A DNA stretch of 64,000 nt from Pseudocalidococcus azoricus BACA0444 (GTDB lineage: Bacteria; Cyanobacteriota; Cyanobacteriia; Thermosynechococcales; Thermosynechococcaceae). Where the stretch lies: the NCBI RefSeq assembly GCF_031729055.1, contig NZ_JAVMIP010000010.1, forward strand, positions 1-64,000, read 5' to 3'. The notes below the pieces were generated by a model. It saw nothing but the letters and a program-made list of their open reading frames with translations, searched no databases and was not told the origin of the DNA. Made by a program: the position numbers and the translations under genes. Shown here one piece after another: positions 17,795 to 26,229 of this stretch (within the stretch, counting starts at the first letter, position 1; every line of letters starts with the position of its first letter).

Positions 17795-18526
17795 ATGGAA
17801 CCGCGCAGAATTTTTATTGGTGATGTCCATGGACACTATTTGGGTCTCACCAACCTTTTGGCGTTCATTGCCCCTGAACCATCAGATCAAATCTTTTTTC
17901 TGGGGGACTTAGTGGATCGCGGCCCCAATAGTTCGGCGGTGGTGGAGTTGGTGAAAAGTCGGGGCTATGTCTGCCTTTTGGGGAACCATGAAGACATGAT
18001 GTTGGCGGCCCTGGCTAGTGATAGTGATCCGAGTAGCCTGCTGGCCTGGTCATCCTGTGGTGGGGAAGAAACTCTGAATAGTTACCGCAGTAATGCCCAA
18101 TTGGAAGAACATCTGGCCTGGATGGCAGAACTCCCCCTCTACCTAGATCTGGGGGATGTTTGGCTCGTGCATGCTGGCGTGGATCCCCATCTTCCTCTGG
18201 ATGTGCAAGGTCATTACCAGTTTTGCTGGGTACGGCGGGAGTTTCATGCCAGTCAAACGCCTTATTTTCCAGAAAAAGTAATTGTCGTGGGCCATACGAT
18301 TACCTTTACGCTCCCAGGTATTGCCCCAGGCCAGGTGGCTGCTGGTGCTGGTTGGATTGATATTGATACCGGAGCCTATCATCGCCGCAGTGGTTGGTTA
18401 ACGGCCTTGGATTGGACAGAACAGCAAATCTATCAATGCCATGTGTTTAGTGGAGAAACTCGGTCGTTGCCATTGCGGGACATTATTGCTCCGATTGATA
18501 TGGATGCCATTAGTGTTAGGCGGTAG
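17795..18526 (+). CDS. PPP-type metallophosphoesterase (serine/threonine protein phosphatase-like)
   Basis: A 243-residue metallophosphoesterase. The three signature motifs GDVHG, GDLVDRG and GNHE are present in the first 70 residues, followed by VHAGVDPHLP and VVGHT, giving the full set of metal ligands. This is the PrpA/ApaH-like PPP group, which includes bacterial protein phosphatases and symmetric Ap4A hydrolases. The length and the WIDIDTGA segment favour the phosphatase type. ATG 17795 is preferred over the TTG two codons earlier. It follows the DUF3370 gene by only 10 bases, so the two probably form an operon. Confidence 0.82.
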   Translation: MEPRRIFIGDVHGHYLGLTNLLAFIAPEPSDQIFFLGDLVDRGPNSSAVVELVKSRGYVCLLGNHEDMMLAALASDSDPSSLLAWSSCGGEETLNSYRSNAQLEEHLAWMAELPLYLDLGDVWLVHAGVDPHLPLDVQGHYQFCWVRREFHASQTPYFPEKVIVVGHTITFTLPGIAPGQVAAGAGWIDIDTGAYHRRSGWLTALDWTEQQIYQCHVFSGETRSLPLRDIIAPIDMDAISVRR

Positions 18527-18868
18527 AAAGACTTAAGCGGTCACAACTGACGGGAGAAAGCTTGAAGCCAAGTGGTTGCCTAGAGTCCGCGATCAATAAC
18601 ACCCTATTCAACGTTAAGACTTTTATCAGTTAAGCCCTGGCCTGTAGTTTTTTGCGTATGGTTTCGTATATGAGTAGTATAGCTCACACTATTAAAAAAA
18701 TCAATATATACGATAAAAAATTTCAATATGTGTTCTCTAAGTTGTTTCTATCCTAACTTTTCCGGTGTTGGCCCCTCCAGTTCCATAGGCCTACCATAGA
18801 CATATATAAATAGTTCTATCACTTTAATATCTTAAATATTTTTGGAATATTAGATGGTATCAACTTGA
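18527..18868. other. AT-rich intergenic region upstream of the GGDEF/EAL gene
   Basis: About 340 bases, markedly AT-rich between 18650 and 18860. It probably contains the promoter of the large signalling gene. No gene, terminator hairpin with T-run, or repeat was recognised. Confidence 0.4.
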
Positions 18869-21800
18869 ATGTTTACAGACCTAATTGGAGATTTCGCCCA
18901 ACTTTTAGCCTTGCATACCGATGACTTAATCTGTGTGCATGAGCCGGATGGCAGCTATTTATATTTAACGCCGTCCTGTAAAGATTTATTGGGCTATGAC
19001 CCGGAAGAGTTAGTGGGTAGTACCCCCTATTTTCTGTTTCATCCCGATGATGTTGAAGCCATTCGTGCCGGCCCCCATGCCTTAGCCTTAGAGGGTGTGA
19101 CTAATGTTTGCATTACTTACCGGATGCGGAAAAAATCTGGGGGCTACATTTGGCTAGAAACCTTAAGTCGGCCGATTCTCGATGAAGCGGGGAATGTCCT
19201 GCTCATTATTACCACCTCCCGCGATGTTACCCAACGCCGTTTAGTTGAAAAGCAACTCAATGCCAATGAACAACTCTTAGAAACGTTTTTTAGTCAATCC
19301 TTAGATGCTTGTTTCTTCAAACTATTACCCAGACCCCTGAATTGGCAACATGAACCCAATCGGGAAGCCGCGATTGAATATGCCCTGTTTAATCTGCGAA
19401 TTACGAAAGTTAATGATGCCACTTGTACGATGTATCGGGCTGGACGCGAGCAACTCTTAGGTCTGTGTTTTGGTGACTTCTTCCGAGACAATTTGGATAC
19501 GGGGCGGCGGGTCTTAAAGGCTCTGTTTAATCTGGGACGATTTCAAACTGAACTGCATTTACAACGCCTAGATGGTTCTTGGATGTGGCTGGATTGTAAT
19601 TTTGTTTGTCTTTACGATGAACGGGGGTGGATTCGGGGTTGCTTTGATGTCAAGAAGGATATTACCGAACAAAAAGAGGCGCGCCTGAAACTCGAAGAAG
19701 CCTATGCCACCGTGACTCAGGTTTTGGAAAGTACGACTGATGGCTTTTTTAGCGTGGATCAAGACTGGAGTATCACCTACGTCAACCAGAACTTTGAAGA
19801 AATACTTGGCATCAAGCGCGCTGAAATTTTAGGGAAAAACCTATGGGAGCAATTTACGGATGTTCAGGGGACACTGTTTGAGACTGAGTATCGGCGGGCC
19901 ATGACGGAAAAGGTTCCCGTAGAATTTGAAGAATTTTATCCAGGGACGAATCATTGGTATGCGGTACGGGCCTATCCAACAGCATCAGGCCTCTCGACTT
20001 ATTTTCAGAATATTACTGAGCGGAAGTTGGCCGAGATGCAGCTTTCCAAAATCAATAATCAATTAACAACAGTTCTAGAAAGTACAACCGATGGCTTCTT
20101 TAACCTCAGTTCTGATGAGAAAATTACCTACTGCAACTCAAAGTTTGTAGAAACTGTTAACATCAGCAAGGAGCAACTCATTGGTCGTAATATCTGGGAA
20201 TTATTTAGCGATGCCCTGGGAACGCCCTTTGAAATTAAATTTAAACAGGCCCTCTCTGAACAGATTCCCGTAGAGTTAGAAGAGTTTTATCCAGGCCTGG
20301 GGCGGTGGTTTTATGTCAAAGCCTATCCGGTTGATTTTGGGTTAGCCGTTTATTTCCAAGATGTTACGAATCGCCGGATTGCCGAAGCCAAATTAGCTGA
20401 AGTCAACCAGGAATTAAGCTCAGTTTTGGAAAGTACAACTGATGCTTTTATTTCCGTGGATCACCAAGGCCTGCTCACCTATGTCAATCGTAACTTCGAG
20501 CACAGAACAGGCCTAACGCGGGCACAATTGCTGGGTCATACCCCTTGGGATGTCTTTCCAGACCTGCAGCATACGGCTTTTTTCCAGGCCATCGAGCAAG
20601 CCCAGGGTAACCATCAGCCCCAAAAAGTGGAATACTTTTGTCCCTATACCCAAACCTGGTTTTTGGCCAATATTTACCCAACTCCAGGGGGCTTCTCGAT
20701 TTACTTACAGGATGTCACGGCCCAGAAAAAACAGGAAGCCGAACGTCAACGCCAAAGTGACCTAACTGAATTACTGTTACGTTTAAGTATTCAGGTACGC
20801 GAGTCCTTAGAAGTGCCCAAAATTCTCCAAACAACCGTGGATGAGGTGCGCCAATTCCTGGATGTGAATCGGGTCATTGTCTATCAATTCCTCCCCGATT
20901 GGTCTGGGAAAATTGTCGCTGAGGCGGTCGATAATCCTGATTATGCCTTGCTCAACCAAATCATTTACGATCCCTGTTTTGGGGCATCCCAGGTCGGGCC
21001 TTATCGCTTGGGACGGATTTCCCAGGTCATGAACATCCACGACTCGGCTATGAATCCCTGTTATGTGGAGTTTTTAGCCCAATTTCAAGTCCAGGCCAAC
21101 CTTGTTGTACCCATCATTTATCAAGATCAGTTATTAGGTCTCTTGATTGCTCAGGACTGTCAACAGCCGCGGGCCTGGCAGGAGGATGAAGTCAACCTAT
21201 TAAAGCAATTGGCTACCCAAGTGGGGATTGCTGTCAGTCGCGCCAAATTAGTAACGGCCTTAAAAGAACAGGAAGCGCGCTATCGGGCCATTGTTGAGGA
21301 TCAAACCGAACTCATTTATCGCTGTAGCCCCGATGGGGTTTTAACCTTTGCTAATGCTGCGTTTTGTCGCTATCTCCACCTGATCGAACCTGGGGACGTG
21401 AAAGCTGATCATTGTTATTTTGACCAGGCCGTGCGCCATCCTTTTAATGAAGTGGAAACAGCCCGGTTTGCCCAACAACTGGCGGCTCTAACTCCAGCCC
21501 ATCCCGTGAGTTCGATTGAATGTTATGTGGATTTACCCAATGGCGACCAGGCCTGGTATGAGTGGACAATGCGCGCCCTCTATGACAGCACCAATCAATT
21601 ACGTGAATATCAGTGCCTTGGCCGTGAAATTACCCGCCGCAAAAAAGTTGAGTTTCAGCTCATTCATGATGCTCTCTATGATTCTCTGACTGGCCTGCCC
21701 AATCGGGTGTTGTTGTTAGAGCGTCTGAACCAGGCCTGGAACCGTTACCGCCGCCATCCCGATTGCCCCTTTGTTTTGCTGTTTATTGACGTGGATCGGT

Positions 21801-23080
21801 TTAAGCGGATTAACGATAGTTTGGGACACCAGGCCGGTGATCAAATCCTCATGACCTTGGCCGAACGTTTGCAAATGGTCTTAAGAGCCACCGATACCCT
21901 AGCCCGCCTCAGTGGGGATGAATTTGTGCTCTTGGCTGAAGATATTAATCCTGGAACAGACTTAGACCATTTGATTGGGCGACTCCAACAAACAGCGGAA
22001 CAACCAATCACGATCTATGACAATCTGATCAAACTCACCTTGAGTATTGGCGTGGCCTGGAGTTCAGCAGCCTATAGTCAACCTGATGAGTTACTCCGGG
22101 ATGCTGATATTGCCATGTACCAGGCCAAGCTGCGGGGGCGGCATCAGTGTTTGACCTTTACTCCAGAAATGCACCTGGAAGCCCAATTTACCCTGAGTTT
22201 AGAAAGTGAACTCCGCAGTGCCATCCTGACAGCCCAGGCCAGTGATCCCCTCCTCAGCTTTGCCTATGATTCGGCCCCAGCCCAACCCGCCCTGCAAGTG
22301 TTCTATCAACCCATCGTCAATCTGGCAACCCGGAAAGTCATTGGACTGGAAGCTCTTTGCCGCTGGTTTCATCCAATTCGTGGAGTCATTTCCCCGGCTG
22401 AGTTTATTCCCCTAGCTGAAGAAACCGGCCTGATTTTACCCCTGGGCCAATGGGTCTTAAAAACCGCCGCCGCCCAGTTTAGTCAGTGGTATCAAGCCTT
22501 AGGGCCTGGGAATGTCCCAAAACTCAGCGTTAATTTAGCTCCCCAGCAATTTCTCCAGAGTAATCTTGTCAATGATGTGGCCGATATTCTTGAAACCTAT
22601 AATGTACCGCCCCAATACCTCCATCTGGAAATTACTGAAACTGCGATGATGACGAGCCTCGATGTGGTGGTACGGGTGGCCCAACAACTGCAAAATTTAG
22701 GGGTCTTTTTGAACATTGATGATTTTGGTACAGGTTACTCGTCTCTCAGTCGGCTGCATCAATTACCCATCCAGGCCTTGAAAATAGATCGTTCGTTTGT
22801 GCAGCGTTTAGACCCAAATGTGTTTCCACTTTGGGATTTTGAAGAACCAATCCCCTCCCAAGCCAGTTGTGACATTATCCAAGCCATGTTGAGTTTAGGC
22901 CAGAGCTTAGAAATGGATGTGATTGCCGAAGGAGTCGAAACCGAAACCCAGGCCCAGGCCTTACGGGAACTTGGTTGTCACTATGCCCAAGGCTTTCTTT
23001 TCTACGCCCCGTTAAGTGTCCACCAAACTGCAACCCTCCTCCACGACCAGGCCAGGACAAACAGCAACATCACGGCCTAA
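18869..23080 (+). CDS. Multi-PAS/GAF diguanylate cyclase-phosphodiesterase (GGDEF-EAL)
   Basis: A 1403-residue cytoplasmic c-di-GMP enzyme. In order: PAS (1-125), a second PAS with insertion (~130-285), three mutually similar PAS domains (~288-405, 405-520, 520-640, each starting VLESTTD), GAF (~650-805), PAS (~810-930), GGDEF (~935-1105) and EAL (~1125-1395). The GGDEF motif is SGDEF (near 1014), preceded at the usual distance by an RxxD product-inhibition site (RATD). The EAL domain keeps EALCRW (near 1160), EITETAM, DDFGTGYSSL, KIDRSF and EGVE, so phosphodiesterase activity is likely. The GAF domain starts like phytochrome-type GAFs, but I see no obvious chromophore Cys. There are no membrane segments. 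Confidence 0.9.
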   Translation: MFTDLIGDFAQLLALHTDDLICVHEPDGSYLYLTPSCKDLLGYDPEELVGSTPYFLFHPDDVEAIRAGPHALALEGVTNVCITYRMRKKSGGYIWLETLSRPILDEAGNVLLIITTSRDVTQRRLVEKQLNANEQLLETFFSQSLDACFFKLLPRPLNWQHEPNREAAIEYALFNLRITKVNDATCTMYRAGREQLLGLCFGDFFRDNLDTGRRVLKALFNLGRFQTELHLQRLDGSWMWLDCNFVCLYDERGWIRGCFDVKKDITEQKEARLKLEEAYATVTQVLESTTDGFFSVDQDWSITYVNQNFEEILGIKRAEILGKNLWEQFTDVQGTLFETEYRRAMTEKVPVEFEEFYPGTNHWYAVRAYPTASGLSTYFQNITERKLAEMQLSKINNQLTTVLESTTDGFFNLSSDEKITYCNSKFVETVNISKEQLIGRNIWELFSDALGTPFEIKFKQALSEQIPVELEEFYPGLGRWFYVKAYPVDFGLAVYFQDVTNRRIAEAKLAEVNQELSSVLESTTDAFISVDHQGLLTYVNRNFEHRTGLTRAQLLGHTPWDVFPDLQHTAFFQAIEQAQGNHQPQKVEYFCPYTQTWFLANIYPTPGGFSIYLQDVTAQKKQEAERQRQSDLTELLLRLSIQVRESLEVPKILQTTVDEVRQFLDVNRVIVYQFLPDWSGKIVAEAVDNPDYALLNQIIYDPCFGASQVGPYRLGRISQVMNIHDSAMNPCYVEFLAQFQVQANLVVPIIYQDQLLGLLIAQDCQQPRAWQEDEVNLLKQLATQVGIAVSRAKLVTALKEQEARYRAIVEDQTELIYRCSPDGVLTFANAAFCRYLHLIEPGDVKADHCYFDQAVRHPFNEVETARFAQQLAALTPAHPVSSIECYVDLPNGDQAWYEWTMRALYDSTNQLREYQCLGREITRRKKVEFQLIHDALYDSLTGLPNRVLLLERLNQAWNRYRRHPDCPFVLLFIDVDRFKRINDSLGHQAGDQILMTLAERLQMVLRATDTLARLSGDEFVLLAEDINPGTDLDHLIGRLQQTAEQPITIYDNLIKLTLSIGVAWSSAAYSQPDELLRDADIAMYQAKLRGRHQCLTFTPEMHLEAQFTLSLESELRSAILTAQASDPLLSFAYDSAPAQPALQVFYQPIVNLATRKVIGLEALCRWFHPIRGVISPAEFIPLAEETGLILPLGQWVLKTAAAQFSQWYQALGPGNVPKLSVNLAPQQFLQSNLVNDVADILETYNVPPQYLHLEITETAMMTSLDVVVRVAQQLQNLGVFLNIDDFGTGYSSLSRLHQLPIQALKIDRSFVQRLDPNVFPLWDFEEPIPSQASCDIIQAMLSLGQSLEMDVIAEGVETETQAQALRELGCHYAQGFLFYAPLSVHQTATLLHDQARTNSNITA

Positions 23081-23147
23081 GCGGGCCAACACCGAAAGTT
23101 ATATTATTGGGAAGCTTTAACTTAGTCACGCGATCCCTCCAGTTCCT

Positions 23148-24404
23148 ATGGTCAAAATCGGCTTAATTCCCAACCTCACCCGTACTGTCCAGCACCTATC
23201 CTGTTTGGTTTTATTGGGAACCACCCTCTGGGGATGTAGCCAAAGCCAAGGAACAAGCAGCGCTGGCAATAGTGCCTCAGAGTTACCCATTGGAGTAGCC
23301 TTAGCCTTAACGGGCAATGCCTCCCTCTATGGGCAAGAGTCTCTCAATGGCATCAAGGTGGCAGAAACCCGATTTAATGCCCAAAAACTGACAACTCCCC
23401 CAATTCGGATGGTCATTCAAGATACGGGCAGCGATGAGGCTGGGGCGGTCAATGCCTTTCAAACCTTGATTAACCAGGCCAATGTTTTGGGAATTATCGG
23501 CCCAACTCTGTCCCAGCAGGCCTTTAGTGCGGATCCGATTGCGGAGCGGGCGGGTGTACCGGTGGTGGCTCCTTCCAATACGGCAGTGGGTATTCCTGAA
23601 ATCGGCCTGTTTATCAGTCGGGTTTCTGCGCCTGTCTCGGTGGTGGCCCCTGCAGCGATCAAAGCAGCCTTAAAGCTGAATCCGCAACTTAAACGGGTGG
23701 CTGTTTTTTATGCTCAAGATGATGCCTTTAGCCGTTCCGAAACCGAAATTTTCCAGAAAACCTTAAAAGCGCAAGGCCTGGAGATTGTCACGGTACAAAA
23801 GGGGCAAACCACCGATACGGATTTTCAGTCCCAAGTTAGTAATGCCCTGCGCCTAAACCCTGATTTGGTCGTGATCTCCGGCCTGGCTGCCGATGGTGGC
23901 AATTTAATTCGCCAATTACGAGAACTAAACTACAAAGGCTTAATTATTGGTGGGAATGGGGTGAATACCGTTAACTTATTTCCAGTTTGTCGGGCTGCTT
24001 GTGATGGTGTTCTGGTGGCCCAGGCCTACAGCCCCGAAAATCCAAGCCCCACCAATCAAACCTTTCGGCAAGCCTTTGAAGCTCAGTTGCAACAAGTCCC
24101 ATCCCAATTCAGTGCCCAGGCCTACACCGCCGCCCAAGTCTTAGTTGAATCTCTCAATGCTCTGGGTAAAACCAATGATCTAGCCACCATGCCCCGCGGC
24201 GAATTGCGCCAAAAGCTCAATCAGCAACTCCTCCAAGGCACCTATGACACACCTCTGGGGGAAATTAAGTTCACCCCCAATGGGGATGTCATTCAGCGGC
24301 AGTTCTATGTCGGGCAAATCCAAATGAATCCTGATGGTAACAGTGGTAAATTTGCCCTACTCCAAGTCACGGAAACAGAACCGAGCCACTCAGTCAATCC
24401 CTAA
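23148..24404 (+). CDS. natB: Substrate-binding lipoprotein of a Nat/Liv-type amino acid ABC transporter
   Basis: A 418-residue periplasmic-binding protein of the Leu/Ile/Val-binding (LivJ) family. A lipobox LWGC puts the lipidated Cys at residue 30. The mature part starts PIGVALALTGNASLYGQ, the family opening, followed by GIIGPTLSQQA and AFYAQDD-type segments. It would deliver neutral amino acids to the permease and ATPase encoded at 624-2721, although it is 20 kb away; scattered nat genes are usual in cyanobacteria. The last 15 bases overlap the IS630 remnant on the other strand. Symbol by analogy. Confidence 0.75.
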   Translation: MVKIGLIPNLTRTVQHLSCLVLLGTTLWGCSQSQGTSSAGNSASELPIGVALALTGNASLYGQESLNGIKVAETRFNAQKLTTPPIRMVIQDTGSDEAGAVNAFQTLINQANVLGIIGPTLSQQAFSADPIAERAGVPVVAPSNTAVGIPEIGLFISRVSAPVSVVAPAAIKAALKLNPQLKRVAVFYAQDDAFSRSETEIFQKTLKAQGLEIVTVQKGQTTDTDFQSQVSNALRLNPDLVVISGLAADGGNLIRQLRELNYKGLIIGGNGVNTVNLFPVCRAACDGVLVAQAYSPENPSPTNQTFRQAFEAQLQQVPSQFSAQAYTAAQVLVESLNALGKTNDLATMPRGELRQKLNQQLLQGTYDTPLGEIKFTPNGDVIQRQFYVGQIQMNPDGNSGKFALLQVTETEPSHSVNP

Positions 24405-24710
24405 GTCAACTGTTACGGCAATATCCATCCCGGTTCGCTCTAGCCACTCCTGGCAATATTCTGACAAGGTGTAGTCTGGATGTTCCACCACCATCGCCAT
24501 TCCTTCTGCTTCTTTCCCGACTAGGGGACTAGGTTTGCCACCATTCGGGCGTTTGGGTGCAAGTTGTCCCGTCTCCCGTTTCAAAATAATTAGCTTGTGG
24601 ACAGTGGTTTTACTTACTTGGAACCGCTCAGCTAGTTTGCGGATGGAGGTTGTTCCTTCTTCATAGGACTTCACGATTCGCTCCCGCAAATCCAGGGATA
24701 AGGCTGGCAT
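24390..24710 (-). pseudogene. N-terminal remnant of an IS630-family transposase
   Basis: 106 residues. SLDLRERIVKSYEEGTTSIR followed by KLAERFQVSKTTVHKLIILKR is the paired helix-turn-helix start of IS630-type transposases, and LAPKRPNGGKPSPL is the usual linker. The frame ends at 24390, inside the 3' end of natB, and no DDE catalytic domain follows, so the transposase is truncated. No clear inverted repeats were found at the edges. It may simply be an old insertion scar downstream of natB. Confidence 0.8.
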
Positions 24711-24928
24711 TAGAGACTCCCCGACTCACATTAATCTCGGGAATCGTACCATAAAGTTCTAGAATACGCTGTATCGGAATTGTTCTGACTCATGAAAATC
24801 TTACCAGTTGGATGCTTTTAACTGCCCCCGATTCAGTTCTCAATGGGTGACATCATGACTCAAAAATTTCCCCCACCACTTCTCCCCTCAGCACCGAATT
24901 AGGACAGGCTGGCGGAGTGCATGATTAA

Positions 24929-25150
24929 TTAATCATTTTCCCAACATTCACCCCCCAACAGATCACCAATGCGATCTCGGAGCATAAAGTCACATCGCTC
25001 AAGCTCAACTTCAATCAAGGGCCATTCCCGCACGGGGACGTACTGACAGAGCGTATAGATAGGTTGTTGCCGACTCACGACCCCTTTTTCAACTAAGCAA
25101 CGGGCTTCTTCCTGAACAAGCTGGAGGGAGTATTGTAATGTTTGAACCAT
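24929..25150 (-). CDS. DUF4327-family small cyanobacterial protein
   Basis: A 73-residue protein (starting MVQTLQYSLQLVQEEARCLV) with the strongly conserved stretch VSRQQPIYTLCQYVPVREW and ELERCDFMLRDRIGDLLG that I recall from DUF4327, a family found almost only in cyanobacteria. Its function is unknown. It has no signal peptide or membrane span. ATG 25150 has a GAGG six bases upstream and is preferred over the frame start at 25168. It is not obviously in an operon. Confidence 0.75.
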   Translation of the reverse strand: MVQTLQYSLQLVQEEARCLVEKGVVSRQQPIYTLCQYVPVREWPLIEVELERCDFMLRDRIGDLLGGECWEND

Positions 25151-25406
25151 GACATCCTCTTTGGGCATTAAACCGCCACAGGTGGATTGAGGGTTAATTT
25201 CTAGAGATTTGTAGTCTCTAATACTGAAATTATTTCAATTTTCCAATGTGAACGCACGCCCTAATCATAACAAATGTTTCGGAAGTCAGGGGGTCTTGAC
25301 ATGGCTGACATTTTTGGCATTGGCGGGAGATGCCAGAGTCCTCACACGTTCATGCAGTCCTAACCCCAATATTTTAATTTATTCTCAGGATTTATTTTGT
25401 CTACAC

Positions 25407-26228
25407 CTAAAACGGACTAATCTCAACCTTCTTGACCTGCTGACTGCCCGGTGGGGATAGAAACTTAAACTGACTGTTGGGAATGGATGCCTGACAATCC
25501 CGTTGCTGGATTATCTCCTGGATTTGAATTTTAATTCCCTGGCTTTCGGTTTCAAAATCAATCGCTTTTAGCCGGCCCTGGGGCGGCAGCAGATAAATAC
25601 TGGCGACTAAATTATCAGTTTTGTTATTTAAGCTAAATTTAACGGTTTCCTGACCCGCAAGTTTGGCCTTACTTTCGCTCAGGTCAAGGGCTTGAAGTTC
25701 CTGCAAAATCGTCTGAAACAGAGTTTCACTGGAGGCAGTCCCGGCCTGGAACAGTGCTGGAGTCTCTGGGGGCATGGACAAGAACAGAAGCGTGGAAAAT
25801 CCCACCCAAAAATTATTATCAGAGCCTTGGAAATCCTTTGCGGGGGACTGCATGTATTGGTTTAAGTCGGGGCGAAAGGCGGTAAAGGTTTCCCCATCGG
25901 ACACCAAGACGACCCGCTGACTTTGGCCGGTATCTTGGGGGGCAAATTCCACCTCTACCCGAAATTGATTCGGAAGTTGACTCAGGGCCTGGAGATTTGC
26001 TTTACCAGTAAATGAAACCCCTGTGCTGGAACCATTGATGGTCAAAGTGGATTGGGTCACACAGGCCGGTGTTTGCCAAAAGGTTTTAATCCCCGCTTTT
26101 AATAGGCTCAGATCAACCGGACTACGACTGAGGTAAACCGGAGTGGCCTTTGCGACAGGGGCAAGGAGGGGAATGGCGATCCCACAACAAAATAGGCATA
26201 GGGCGGTGGAGAAACGGTGCGAGAACAA
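25407..26228 (-). CDS. LolA-like / DUF2092-type secreted protein linked to the RND efflux operon
   Basis: A 273-residue exported protein. I choose TTG 26228, one base after the stop of the RND permease, because GGAGG lies nine bases upstream and the product then begins with a normal signal peptide (FSTALCLFCCGIAIPLL, cleavage after AKA). The mature part has the incomplete-barrel pattern of LolA/LolB-like lipid carriers (GKANLQALSQLPNQFRVEV, LVSDGETFTAFRPDLNQY). The substrate is unknown. As the third gene of an RND operon it may help with lipid or lipoprotein handling at the outer membrane. The longer frame to 26279 would start within the permease gene and lacks a ribosome binding site. Confidence 0.65.
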   Translation of the reverse strand: MFSHRFSTALCLFCCGIAIPLLAPVAKATPVYLSRSPVDLSLLKAGIKTFWQTPACVTQSTLTINGSSTGVSFTGKANLQALSQLPNQFRVEVEFAPQDTGQSQRVVLVSDGETFTAFRPDLNQYMQSPAKDFQGSDNNFWVGFSTLLFLSMPPETPALFQAGTASSETLFQTILQELQALDLSESKAKLAGQETVKFSLNNKTDNLVASIYLLPPQGRLKAIDFETESQGIKIQIQEIIQQRDCQASIPNSQFKFLSPPGSQQVKKVEISPF

Positions 26229-26229
26229 C

